This document shows positions 16,381 through 24,578 of a stretch of 43,864 nucleotides of DNA, in pieces. Location of the stretch: contig JSZA02000048.1 in assembly GCA_000785145.2 (NCBI GenBank), positions 1 through 43,864 on the forward strand. The letters run 5' to 3'. The DNA comes from Candidatus Thiomargarita nelsonii (GTDB taxonomy: Bacteria; Pseudomonadota; Gammaproteobacteria; Beggiatoales; Beggiatoaceae). The notes below the pieces were generated by a model that was not told the origin of the DNA, searched no databases, and saw nothing but the letters and a program-made list of their open reading frames with translations. Within the stretch, counting starts at the first letter, position 1. The number at the start of each line of letters is the position of its first letter. A program made the translations under genes and the position numbers.

Positions 16381-17829
16381 AAATTTTCTAAAAACTCTTT
16401 TAGCTTTCAAGACATAATACATCATCAAAGAATTTCCCTTAATGATTTTTTTCAGCCTATTTTCACCTGGATTAATAGGCTCCCTTAAAGTATCAGCCCA
16501 TAAAGCCTGAATCAGCTTTCTAAACAGTTTATAATCTGGAGATTTTATCGGATGCACCTTTAAAAAAGTAGCAATCAAACTTCTATTATTGAAAGGAGAA
16601 ATTTCTTCAATTGCTATATCTTGCTCAAAGGGCGCCAAAGCTCCCCAGTTTCCCATTCTTTGTTCCCAATAAAACAGATCAAGCACTGGAATATCAAAAT
16701 TTTTTGAATACTCAGTCGCATCAACAAGCCACTCCTTTAATTCCATTTTGACAAACTCATTTTCTTGTGGATATTCTGAAAATAAGAGTAACATTTCCAA
16801 ACTGATTTTTTTGCTTGTATAACCATAAAAACATCGTACTATTTCAGCACAATTTCCATTCACATTGATAATGTTTGGGCTACGATTGTTATCATAATGA
16901 TATTGGATATTTGCTGTTTTTGGCAAGATTCTTGGAAATAGATGTTCTTGATTATACAAACTGATAAAATCACTTCTCAGTTGACTTGGTTTTATGGTTT
17001 CAAATCTTAATTCTAATTTTTGACTGAGCTTGTTAGGTACCCATACATCAGGTGAGCCATCCGACCTATTGAATACATAAAACTGAATTTTCTCTTTAAA
17101 TTCTTTAGAAGCGGCAAGCAATATCCGACTATCCCACCCCCCCGTTAAGGGTTGCACCAGATTATATCTACTGACTAAGGCAGCAAACGTGCCTTTCAAT
17201 ATAGAAGACGCATAATCTATGACATTTTTTTCATCTAATATGTTTGTATATAAATCGAGTCTTTTAAGCACTTTATTATTTAAATCTAAATAATGATTAG
17301 GCAATAATTTGCGTAAACGATCATCTATACATTTATCTCCATACCATAATGACTCATTTTTTTTATAATGAGGAAGATTGATTAAGTCTCTTTTGAGATC
17401 ATTTATTTGGAGATCATAATCATAAAAATCTAAAAACATTTTAGGAGAAGAAGTGAGAATAGTCTCACCCTCTGATAACTTAAAATAACATTGCCTCAGA
17501 CTGCAAGCATCACTCACAACAATAAAAGAAGTCTCATTTTTATAAAATAAGATATATCTGCCAGAAAGCACCTGAATGTTCTTCAAAAACAGAGCCTGAG
17601 TTTTGCAACGTTTAGCAAGATCAATCACAATATCATCATTGCTATCGGCAGGTTTCAGTGGATTTAATATATATCCGATTAAAAAAACTTCTGTTGATAA
17701 ATATTGGGCATTTGATGTAGACAAAGGAAGGCATGAATAAATATATAAATCATTCAAAAAATGAACAGGCTTAATATTATGAAAATTTGATTTCTGTTTT
17801 TTTGTTACAATATATTGATTTTTATACAT
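16378..17829 (-). CDS. Asparagine-synthase-like (N-type ATP pyrophosphatase) protein
   Basis: A 483-residue protein of the asparagine-synthetase superfamily. The C-terminal half has the ATP pyrophosphatase P-loop, LTGGWDSRILLAA (about residue 228), with S/T-G-G-x-D-S character. The N-terminal half resembles the glutaminase fold (GRYILFYKN, then the strand FIVVSDACSLRQCYF). It lacks an N-terminal Cys, so it should not use glutamine as the family enzymes do. Such proteins often sit in exopolysaccharide or capsule loci, where their substrate is generally unknown. The stop codon lies in the last base triplet of the tandem repeat. It begins 8 bases after the DUF4276 remnant on the same strand. Confidence 0.78.
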   Translation of the reverse strand: MYKNQYIVTKKQKSNFHNIKPVHFLNDLYIYSCLPLSTSNAQYLSTEVFLIGYILNPLKPADSNDDIVIDLAKRCKTQALFLKNIQVLSGRYILFYKNETSFIVVSDACSLRQCYFKLSEGETILTSSPKMFLDFYDYDLQINDLKRDLINLPHYKKNESLWYGDKCIDDRLRKLLPNHYLDLNNKVLKRLDLYTNILDEKNVIDYASSILKGTFAALVSRYNLVQPLTGGWDSRILLAASKEFKEKIQFYVFNRSDGSPDVWVPNKLSQKLELRFETIKPSQLRSDFISLYNQEHLFPRILPKTANIQYHYDNNRSPNIINVNGNCAEIVRCFYGYTSKKISLEMLLLFSEYPQENEFVKMELKEWLVDATEYSKNFDIPVLDLFYWEQRMGNWGALAPFEQDIAIEEISPFNNRSLIATFLKVHPIKSPDYKLFRKLIQALWADTLREPINPGENRLKKIIKGNSLMMYYVLKAKRVFRKF

Positions 17830-17837
17830 TTAACAAA

Positions 17838-17981
17838 TCACCCATGACTCAATGCACACAACTTATCCACAAAATAACGGGCACTGGCACAAGTAGGATG
17901 TTTAGCCCAATTTTTAAAGGAGCCACTTTCAATTAATTTTTTATCAGAAACACCTTCTACTACAAAACCAACCCTCACCAC
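17838..17981 (-). pseudogene. DUF4276-type partner of the AAA ATPase, internally deleted
   Basis: A 47-residue frame starting at GTG 17981. It begins VVRVGFVVEGVSDKKLIES, the N-terminal Toprim-like strand and Glu of DUF4276 proteins, and ends KHPTCASARYFVDKL, which looks like their C-terminus. The usual 150 or so residues in between, with the D-x-D metal site, are missing. It has a good GGGGGAGG ribosome binding site, and its start overlaps the ATPase stop, so the original genes were coupled. It is either a deletion scar or, less likely, a genuine micro-protein. Confidence 0.6.
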
Positions 17982-19081
17982 GGTAAACCTCCCCCAAGCA
18001 AATTGGACAGCCAAGCTTCATCCACACCCAAAGGAGCCAAGTCCTCTTGTTGTAATCGACCACAGTTAGCCGCTTTCACTTGCGTTATGCCATTTTTTTT
18101 GTCTGTTAGCCACAACTCATCAAGCTGTAACTGGCGCACAACAGATTCACTATGGGTAGTCATCCAAATTGGATTTGAAATAGAAGCTTGTGTACGGATA
18201 AAATCAATAAATTCAAAAATGGCTTGAGGGTGCAAACCGCGTTCTGGCTCTTCAATCAAAGTCAAGCCATATTCACTGGGCGTATCCAAAACGGCCACCA
18301 ACAGGCAAAGTGCGTAAATGGTTCCCTCAGACATCATCTGCGCTGGAAAGGGTTTATCTGTACCATGCTCTTTGAATAAAATTGCGGTGCCACCATTCAA
18401 CGGTTGCCGCTCCGTTTTGATTTGCTGAATACCGGGAACCACCGTTTCCATCCATTCCAAAATGGTTTCCCGCAAATCATCATTTTGTTCCAAACGGCGA
18501 AGTACGCTAGGCAGGTTCTGACCGTTGTATGTTAATAATGAAGAATCTTGTTCAAATTGAGCCAGGGCTCTTTTTGGCTCAAGACGATATAAGTGGAAAT
18601 TGCTCAGCCATTTCATTAAAAATGTTTCTGAAAATAAATGAAGTCCAGAATAATTGGCAGAAAAACCGTCTATGGGTGTTTTGGTTTCACCACTATTTAG
18701 GTAAGGCGATTGGCCTGTTTTTCGCTCAAACAATAGATTAGAATTCAACAAGATTCTTTCTTCAATTTCTGGTTTATCAGAAAAACTCTGTAAACCTAAA
18801 CAATACCACCAATTTTCATTATTAGGCAAAGAGTATTTAATCTCAAATTCAAATCGCTGCTCAGGGTGTCGTATATTTTCAAATCCGCCATGCCCACGAA
18901 GGGCATCTGTTAGCCCGACGCGAATCAAACGACTAACAAAATCAAGCGCATCAAAAAAATTGCTTTTACCGCTACCATTGGCACCCGCAAACACGGAAAA
19001 ATGATTGATATTTCTTAACTCTAAGGAATCAATACTTTTGAAATGAGATATTTTCAAATATTGAATACCCAATTTTTTCAT
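17975..19081 (-). CDS. AAA-family (ABC-like, OLD/RecF-type) ATPase
   Basis: A 368-residue ATPase of the AAA_15/AAA_21 type. The opening strand LKISHFKSIDSLEL leads to Walker A GANGSGKSNFFDAL (about 33-46). The ABC-like signature region is QMMSEGTIYALCLLVAVL. Walker B is LTLIEEPERGLHP (about 285-297), and the H-loop region is PIWMTTHSESVV. These features match ATPases that pair with a Toprim or nuclease effector in anti-phage modules. Its expected partner just downstream is only a remnant. ATG 19081 is chosen because GAGAGGTGA lies upstream; part of this comes from a repeat-derived GTTCCCACG segment. A defence role is inferred from architecture. Confidence 0.85.
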   Translation of the reverse strand: MKKLGIQYLKISHFKSIDSLELRNINHFSVFAGANGSGKSNFFDALDFVSRLIRVGLTDALRGHGGFENIRHPEQRFEFEIKYSLPNNENWWYCLGLQSFSDKPEIEERILLNSNLLFERKTGQSPYLNSGETKTPIDGFSANYSGLHLFSETFLMKWLSNFHLYRLEPKRALAQFEQDSSLLTYNGQNLPSVLRRLEQNDDLRETILEWMETVVPGIQQIKTERQPLNGGTAILFKEHGTDKPFPAQMMSEGTIYALCLLVAVLDTPSEYGLTLIEEPERGLHPQAIFEFIDFIRTQASISNPIWMTTHSESVVRQLQLDELWLTDKKNGITQVKAANCGRLQQEDLAPLGVDEAWLSNLLGGGLPW

Positions 19082-19104
19082 GCTATCACCTCTCGTTCCC
19101 ACGC

Positions 19105-21195
19105 TCAGCGTCGAATTGACACTTCCGGCAAATGTTCCAACTCAAAAACCCGTTCTGCCGAATAACCTAACAACTCAAAATCCAAAATACCATCAATCGT
19201 ATGACACTCATCGCACTGTCGCCCCGTCTTTTCAATGCCATGATTAACCATTAAAGTACCCATTTGACGCATCCAATGGGGTTCAACATTCACCAATTCG
19301 CCATCAACCAGCGGATAATCCGTTTTCCACCCCTCCAAAACACCGAAATAAGACATAAATTCATCCATCATATAAAACTTAAACGGCGATTCATACATGC
19401 GTTTGACAATCGGATTTTGAATAGCGATTTTAACCGACTCTATCGCATTGCCCGTCTCATAATAACTCGGATAATCAAAAGGCAAAATCATCGCCCCAAA
19501 AGGTCCCTGATTGCCCATATCCTCATACATCATAGCATTAAATAACTTAAACGGATATATTTTACTTTTCCCTTGATTCATAACAGGGCGCAAATTTTCT
19601 TGAATCATTTTGCCGCGTTTTTCTAGCATTGCCGGAGAAAGCTGGCTTAAAGGATTCGTCGCGGCTTCCACATATTTTTCTACGTCAATATCCGCATACA
19701 CCTTTTTCAATTCTATCGCCTTAGCACGTATTGCCGCAATCACCTCTGGCTCATCTATGACAACCATTAAGGGATTATACGCATCTAACTGATTCGGATT
19801 ATTACCCAAAGCATTGGCTAAAAATGTACCATTGCCATTCAGCCATAAAAAAACAAAACCCTTTCCCACTTCCCCAGATAAATAAATATCTGTCGGCAGA
19901 AAGATCCCCTCCTCTTCATCCCAAGTCGGATGCACCCAATCTCTTAACACCACATTATTATCTTGCAACTGGCGAATATGACAAGTTTCACAAGCCAACC
20001 TAGCGATATGTCCATTCAATATTGCTTGATCTTTAGAATGGGTGTGTGGCGTTACCGTATGGCAAGTTTCACAAGACACCGTTTTATCCGGTAAATCATT
20101 CGCAACCAAATCAACACCCAAGCGCCCACGCGGAATTTTATGCCCCTCTGGCACATGGCAATCCGTGCAAATCAACCCAGCGGCAGCATGTACATCATCC
20201 TCAGCACTGAACGGATTACCCCGCTTAGCCCCTTTATGCAACAAGCGCCTATTTTTATACCCCAATGATTTTGCCGCCACATTATATTGATAAGCATCAC
20301 CCCCCATATTATGCTGATGACAGTTCAAACAATTTTTATCAGTCGCTCTACCAACACTCAAAGCCGCTTTCATACTACGATCCTGATTCCAACGCCGCCC
20401 ATACGCATCTTCAATGACATGGCGTTGATTCATATCATATTTAGCAGCATGACAAATCAGACAATCAATACCTTGCTTAGCATCAAAGGGCACATCACCC
20501 ACAGGCATCATTTTTTCAGTAGCGGGATGATAATTTCCACCGATATGACACTGTCCACAGCCCTCACTGCGAATCTCAACCTCACCGTGGGAAGGCTTGG
20601 ATTTGACTAACGCCGCCCAGCCCGTCCAAGAAAAACTCCCCGGAATACCACAAGCGCGATTAATTTTACCGACAGGGATAGCACGCCCCTGATTCACCTG
20701 GCGCCCATCATAACCATAAGTTGAAAAGCCAGAAGATGAACTTTGAAACTTAAAATGCACTGAATTGACAACATCATCCAAAGTATTCACCGTCGAACTT
20801 GTACCATCAGCATGATGTACCTTAATCGTTTTATGGCATAGTAAACAAGTTTTCGGACCTTCATATTGGCGGATATCCGCATCACCAAAATACTTGATAT
20901 GTTTAAAATCCGTTTGCCTTAAAAAAGAAGGCATCAACATATTCATTTTGATCTGACGGCTAAAATCATTTTCTTCATCAGCAACGAATTCAGCCGCTTT
21001 ATCATAACGCGCTGTTAACTCGTATGCCAAAGCCTCAAATTCAGTTTCACTGAGTTTCTGACTGCTCTCATAGCTGAGTTCGGCATTGACGACGCCGGTA
21101 TAAGATTCAAACAGCACCGGATAGACAAAATTATAAAAAAACACACCCAAAATCAGCACGACGAATAATATGATGATAAAGCGCTTATTAATCAT
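19105..21195 (-). CDS. Membrane-anchored octaheme cytochrome c, tetrathionate-reductase (OTR) family
   Basis: A large periplasmic multiheme cytochrome (about 696 residues) tethered by an N-terminal helix (about 5-25). It has eight CxxCH motifs, at about 117, 213, 245, 289, 343, 375, 402 and 661. The spacing and phrases GIDCLICH, KNCLNCHQHNMGGDAY, DVHAAAGLICTDCH and RLACETCHI resemble the octaheme tetrathionate reductase family, whose characterised member reduces tetrathionate, nitrite and hydroxylamine in vitro. An unusual heme-free stretch of about 255 residues separates hemes 7 and 8. ATG 21195 is preferred over 21201, which would leave only one base after AAGGAG. Last gene of a three-gene operon with a cytochrome b and a heptaheme protein. 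The substrate is unknown. Confidence 0.87.
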   Translation of the reverse strand: MINKRFIIILFVVLILGVFFYNFVYPVLFESYTGVVNAELSYESSQKLSETEFEALAYELTARYDKAAEFVADEENDFSRQIKMNMLMPSFLRQTDFKHIKYFGDADIRQYEGPKTCLLCHKTIKVHHADGTSSTVNTLDDVVNSVHFKFQSSSSGFSTYGYDGRQVNQGRAIPVGKINRACGIPGSFSWTGWAALVKSKPSHGEVEIRSEGCGQCHIGGNYHPATEKMMPVGDVPFDAKQGIDCLICHAAKYDMNQRHVIEDAYGRRWNQDRSMKAALSVGRATDKNCLNCHQHNMGGDAYQYNVAAKSLGYKNRRLLHKGAKRGNPFSAEDDVHAAAGLICTDCHVPEGHKIPRGRLGVDLVANDLPDKTVSCETCHTVTPHTHSKDQAILNGHIARLACETCHIRQLQDNNVVLRDWVHPTWDEEEGIFLPTDIYLSGEVGKGFVFLWLNGNGTFLANALGNNPNQLDAYNPLMVVIDEPEVIAAIRAKAIELKKVYADIDVEKYVEAATNPLSQLSPAMLEKRGKMIQENLRPVMNQGKSKIYPFKLFNAMMYEDMGNQGPFGAMILPFDYPSYYETGNAIESVKIAIQNPIVKRMYESPFKFYMMDEFMSYFGVLEGWKTDYPLVDGELVNVEPHWMRQMGTLMVNHGIEKTGRQCDECHTIDGILDFELLGYSAERVFELEHLPEVSIRR

Positions 21196-21775
21196 AGCCA
21201 TTCTCCTTGTGCCAACCCGTTAGCATTGCCCGCAAATTACTGAAAACGGTTTCGCCAGTCGTAATAATATATATATGTGCCACCATAAACAGAACAAGCA
21301 AATAAGCCACCACTAAATGCGTTATCGCAATCAACCAAAGATTGCCCCCCCAAAAAAATAAACCACTGCCAATCAAAATAGGCATTAAGCCATACATCAC
21401 ACCAATATAACTTAATTGTTGCAAAGAATTAAATTTCAGTTCGGCAGAAACCTGGAACGGATGAGGATCGCCCCTGAAAATACCAATGGCATAATAATAT
21501 GACTGCCTAATTAAGCGCCCTATCAACCCTTTAAATCTGAGCCGGTAATGTTTACCATTTTCGGTGACAAAATTACCGATAAAAAAAACCAACCAAGCGA
21601 GCGCCAACATAATACCAGCTACATTATGGACTAATATCGCAGACTCAAAAGCTAAAAATTCATTGCCAACCGCAAAATGTAAACGGGTACCCGAAATGAT
21701 CAAAATAATAAACAACAAAGCATTTATCCAATGCCATAAACGTATCCAGAGAGGATAGAGATAAAATTGTTTCAT
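21188..21775 (-). CDS. Cytochrome b561-type membrane subunit
   Basis: A 195-residue inner-membrane diheme cytochrome b of the Ni/Fe-hydrogenase / thiosulfate-reductase gamma-subunit type. It would carry electrons between the quinone pool and the neighbouring c-type cytochromes. Four transmembrane helices are visible, with candidate heme-b histidines in WIRLWHWINALLF (helix 1), SAILVHNVAGI (helix 2), IAITHLVVAY and VAHIYIITTGET (last helices). It overlaps the upstream heptaheme gene by four bases (ATGA) and the downstream octaheme gene by a few bases, so the three form one translationally coupled operon. Confidence 0.9.
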   Translation of the reverse strand: MKQFYLYPLWIRLWHWINALLFIILIISGTRLHFAVGNEFLAFESAILVHNVAGIMLALAWLVFFIGNFVTENGKHYRLRFKGLIGRLIRQSYYYAIGIFRGDPHPFQVSAELKFNSLQQLSYIGVMYGLMPILIGSGLFFWGGNLWLIAITHLVVAYLLVLFMVAHIYIITTGETVFSNLRAMLTGWHKENGYD

Positions 21776-22590
21776 TTTTTATTACTCCGCGTCAAAAAAC
21801 GTCCCAAGCCATGTGCAAACAAACCGCCTATAGTAAAAACCAATATGATTAAACTCCAACGATCAATAGACTCATGACGGCTCATACCAATAATATAAGG
21901 ATCATTAAAAACCGCTTTATTAAACCAACCCGATTTTTGCAAATCATACAGGCGAGAAAGTAAAGTCGCCTCTTTAGAGTGACATTCTACACAATTTTTA
22001 ACACTCTCTTTCGCAGGTAAAATCTGATGAATAGCCACTCTCGTATGACATTCTAGGCAGCGTATTGAACGCCAATGTAACAACGGCTTTGGCAACCATT
22101 GGTGACTGATGACGAGTAAGGGCGACGCATGACAATTTAAGCAAATCTCATTATCATAACGAACAATTTCACGGCTATCCTCGCCTGAAAGCTTGAATTG
22201 GTGCGGATCATGACAAGAAAAACAACTCAATTCTATTGACGCATGAATACTGTTTTTAAATGCCTGCTCAATCTCAACAAAACCGTAAGGAATCAATTTA
22301 GGATCATCTTTATGACAATCGAGACAATATAAATTTTCGGCATTCTCAGGATGCGGATAATGACTATAATCAGCCGTATGACAAGTGACACATTCCAAAC
22401 GCGAATGGTTAGATTGTCGATATTGTTGAGGATCGACATATAAATTAACGATATTACCCGTGCTCTTGTCACGATAAGCCAAAGTTTCCATGCCATGACA
22501 ACGTAAACAATAAGCGGTTGTCGTATTGGCAAAAGCAGAAATGGCGGATAAAAAAATCAGAAAAGCGGATATTCTCACATAAATTTTCAT
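21772..22590 (-). CDS. Heptaheme cytochrome c with C-terminal membrane anchor
   Basis: A 272-residue periplasmic electron-transfer protein with a signal peptide (residues 1-21, ending SAFA) and seven CxxCH motifs at 28, 67, 89, 123, 150, 178 and 200. A C-terminal transmembrane helix (WSLIILVFTIGGLFAHGLGRF) has a positively charged end. The heme spacing resembles the NrfB/NapC-like and DmsE-like relay cytochromes, but I cannot place it in one family. It is the first gene of the operon, so its product probably relays electrons between the cytochrome b and the octaheme enzyme. No strong ribosome binding site. A GGAGTTC palindrome (about 22610-22636) lies just upstream. Confidence 0.88.
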   Translation of the reverse strand: MKIYVRISAFLIFLSAISAFANTTTAYCLRCHGMETLAYRDKSTGNIVNLYVDPQQYRQSNHSRLECVTCHTADYSHYPHPENAENLYCLDCHKDDPKLIPYGFVEIEQAFKNSIHASIELSCFSCHDPHQFKLSGEDSREIVRYDNEICLNCHASPLLVISHQWLPKPLLHWRSIRCLECHTRVAIHQILPAKESVKNCVECHSKEATLLSRLYDLQKSGWFNKAVFNDPYIIGMSRHESIDRWSLIILVFTIGGLFAHGLGRFLTRSNKK

Positions 22591-22692
22591 TTTTCAAAAT
22601 GTCGAGTGTTGGAGTTCAAGATTTATCTTGGACATGAAATCAAATCTCAAGTAAAATACCGATAATATTCACACTTAAAGGAGCCATATCCA

Positions 22693-23886
22693 ATGCAATT
22701 GACCAAATTTAATCAACGTAGCCCCTATGCTTTAAATAGCCGTGTACACCATCACCATCCCTCCTTTGATAAAACACAGCTACAGGGCTGGCAGTGTATG
22801 CACAAGGAAGCTGAAATACCCCACACTGCATGGGAAGCCGAAGAAAAACGCTGTCTGGAAATGGGTTTACAGGGCGCAGACAGTATTGAGGATAAATCAA
22901 TCCCCACCTTTGCGCGGGGAGAATTACCGCATTATGCCGGTATCAATACCTTTATGAAAGCGCCTTATATAGAAAACGTTAATGACGTAAAAAAATATGA
23001 TGCTGCTGTGATGGGCGTACCCTTTGACGGGGGTACCACTTATCGCCCTGGCGCCCGCTTCGGACCACAAGGTATCCGCCGCATTTCGGCACTTTATACC
23101 CCCTATAATTATGAAATAGGAGTCGATTTGCGCGAACAAATGACGCTTTGCGACATTGGAGACGTCTTTACAATACCATCAAACATCGAAAAAGCCTTTG
23201 ACCAAATTAGCAAAGCGACAGCTCATGTCTTTGCGAGTGGTGCGATGCCTATCATTTTAGGCGGCGACCATTCCATAGGCTATCCCACACTACGCGGCAT
23301 CGCCAGCCAAACTGACAAAACCATCGGAATTATCCATTTTGACCGTCATGCGGACATTCAAGAAAAAGATTTGGATGAGCGTATGCACACCACACCTTGG
23401 TTTCATGCCACCAATCTGCCCAATGTGCCAGCGACTAATTTAGTACAAATCGGCATAGGCGGTTGGCAAGTACCACGCCAAGCCGTCAAAGAAGCGCGTA
23501 AGCGCAACACCACCATTATTACCATGCGCGATGTCGAACAATTAGGTCTCGATAAAGTTGCCGAAATGGCCCTAGAAATGGCATGGCACAAAGCGGATGC
23601 GGTGTATCTCAGTTTTGACATTGATTGCATGGACGCTGGATTTGTACCCGGAACCGGTTGGCCCGAACCGGGCGGTTTTTTGCCGAGAGAAGTCCTCTAT
23701 ATGTTAGGTCTGATTGCCAAAGAAGGGCTTTGTGGTATGGAAGTCGTAGAAGTCTCGCCACCCTATGACACTTCAGACATTACTTCACTGATGGCAACCC
23801 GAGTGATAGTAGACGTGCTGGGGACTATGACGGCACATGGCAAAATAGGGGAACATAAAAAAATTATTCGAGGTTGGTCAGCATAA
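22693..23886 (+). CDS. Ureohydrolase, probable Ni-dependent guanidine hydrolase (GdmH-like)
   Basis: A 397-residue member of the arginase/agmatinase superfamily. The binuclear metal site is visible: GGDHSIG (about 190), HFDRHADIQEKD (about 215) and SFDIDCMDAGFVPGTGWPEPGG (about 306). Compared with ordinary agmatinases (about 300 residues), it has an N-terminal extension of 80-90 residues and the phrase DERMHTTPWFHATNL followed by GIGGWQVPR. These features recall the nickel-dependent guanidine hydrolases described from cyanobacteria and other bacteria, which split guanidine into urea and ammonia. The next gene, overlapping by one base, encodes a UreE-like nickel chaperone, which supports a nickel enzyme. 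AAGGAG lies 10 bases before the ATG. No guanidine riboswitch was recognised upstream. Plain agmatinase remains possible. Confidence 0.8.
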   Translation: MQLTKFNQRSPYALNSRVHHHHPSFDKTQLQGWQCMHKEAEIPHTAWEAEEKRCLEMGLQGADSIEDKSIPTFARGELPHYAGINTFMKAPYIENVNDVKKYDAAVMGVPFDGGTTYRPGARFGPQGIRRISALYTPYNYEIGVDLREQMTLCDIGDVFTIPSNIEKAFDQISKATAHVFASGAMPIILGGDHSIGYPTLRGIASQTDKTIGIIHFDRHADIQEKDLDERMHTTPWFHATNLPNVPATNLVQIGIGGWQVPRQAVKEARKRNTTIITMRDVEQLGLDKVAEMALEMAWHKADAVYLSFDIDCMDAGFVPGTGWPEPGGFLPREVLYMLGLIAKEGLCGMEVVEVSPPYDTSDITSLMATRVIVDVLGTMTAHGKIGEHKKIIRGWSA

Positions 23887-24302
23887 TGCCAGCGTTAAAA
23901 ATTGTACAACCGTTGCCACATTCTCATCCACCGGCTTATGATGTTAGCCTGAGCTTGACTTATGCGGCACGTTGCCAGCCAAATTTACACGCTCAGCTAG
24001 ATGATGAGACAGAAATCGAACTGGCTTTGCCAGCGGGCACGGTGCTACACGATGGTGATTTTTTACAGTCACCAGATAATCGCATTATCCGAGTAGAAGC
24101 ATCACCAGAACATGTGTCCACCGCGTTTACTAAAGATCATATCATTTTAGCGCAGGCTTGTTATGAGCTTGGTAAACAAGCTGTAAAGATTCAGATTGGT
24201 GATACTTGGTTGCGTTATTTGCATGAACCAAGCTTGGATAAGCAAATGGAGGCAACTGGGCTGCGGGTGTTTGTAGAATATAATTTGTTTGAACCGAGAT
24301 AG
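23886..24302 (+). CDS. UreE-like nickel metallochaperone
   Basis: A 138-residue protein resembling the urease accessory protein UreE. It has an N-terminal peptide-binding-like domain with LDDETEIELALPAGTVLHDGDFL, then the metal-binding domain with ACYELGKQAVKIQIGDTWLRY, and ends FVEYNLFEPR. The conserved metal His of UreE (HLGNRH..) is replaced in this segment (YELGKQ), while His residues cluster at the N-terminus (PLPHSHPPAYD). The usual His-rich tail is absent. No urease gene is in the window. The start overlaps the ureohydrolase stop (TAATG), so its client is probably that enzyme. The fold call is good; nickel delivery is inferred. Confidence 0.75.
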   Translation: MPALKIVQPLPHSHPPAYDVSLSLTYAARCQPNLHAQLDDETEIELALPAGTVLHDGDFLQSPDNRIIRVEASPEHVSTAFTKDHIILAQACYELGKQAVKIQIGDTWLRYLHEPSLDKQMEATGLRVFVEYNLFEPR

Positions 24303-24578
24303 TTACCACGCTTTGCGGAGCAAAGAGGCAGGCATTCCTTTGCCTCGCGCTTATCGTTATACACAAGTCCATTTACGATGTTTTGTAGGGTGCGTCCTAC
24401 GCACCCTGACGCTCAATTTGTGCGGAGTACGCACCCTACACAATATTCTTTAATTTCAATTCGTTAAAAACTTATGTATAAGAGAGTGCGCTTCGCTAAG
24501 GGAACGAGGAATATGTAATATATAGGATATTTGTAGAAAAGGAACGGCACCCTTTCAAATTGCGGTTTCTAAAATTCT
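24303..24578. repeat. Intergenic repeats
   Basis: This holds a GTAGGGTGCGTCCTACGCACC hairpin with its mirror (24385-24439). Around it is an outer inverted pair near CTTATCGTTATACACAAGT and ACTTATGTATAAG (about 24350-24483), which suggests another small MITE. No gene. Confidence 0.6.

Noticed and set aside
15776..16488. Seven long open frames on both strands over the 59-bp array
   Set aside because: They translate the palindromic repeat in all frames (FPRSAWE-, LVPTLCVG- and SHALRGN-type peptides). A unit length not divisible by 3 without stops explains them; they are not genes.
22591..22692. Guanidine riboswitch upstream of the ureohydrolase
   Set aside because: Neither the ACGR-containing twin hairpins nor a ykkC-type core is visible. 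The interval holds a GGAGTTC palindrome and the ribosome binding site.
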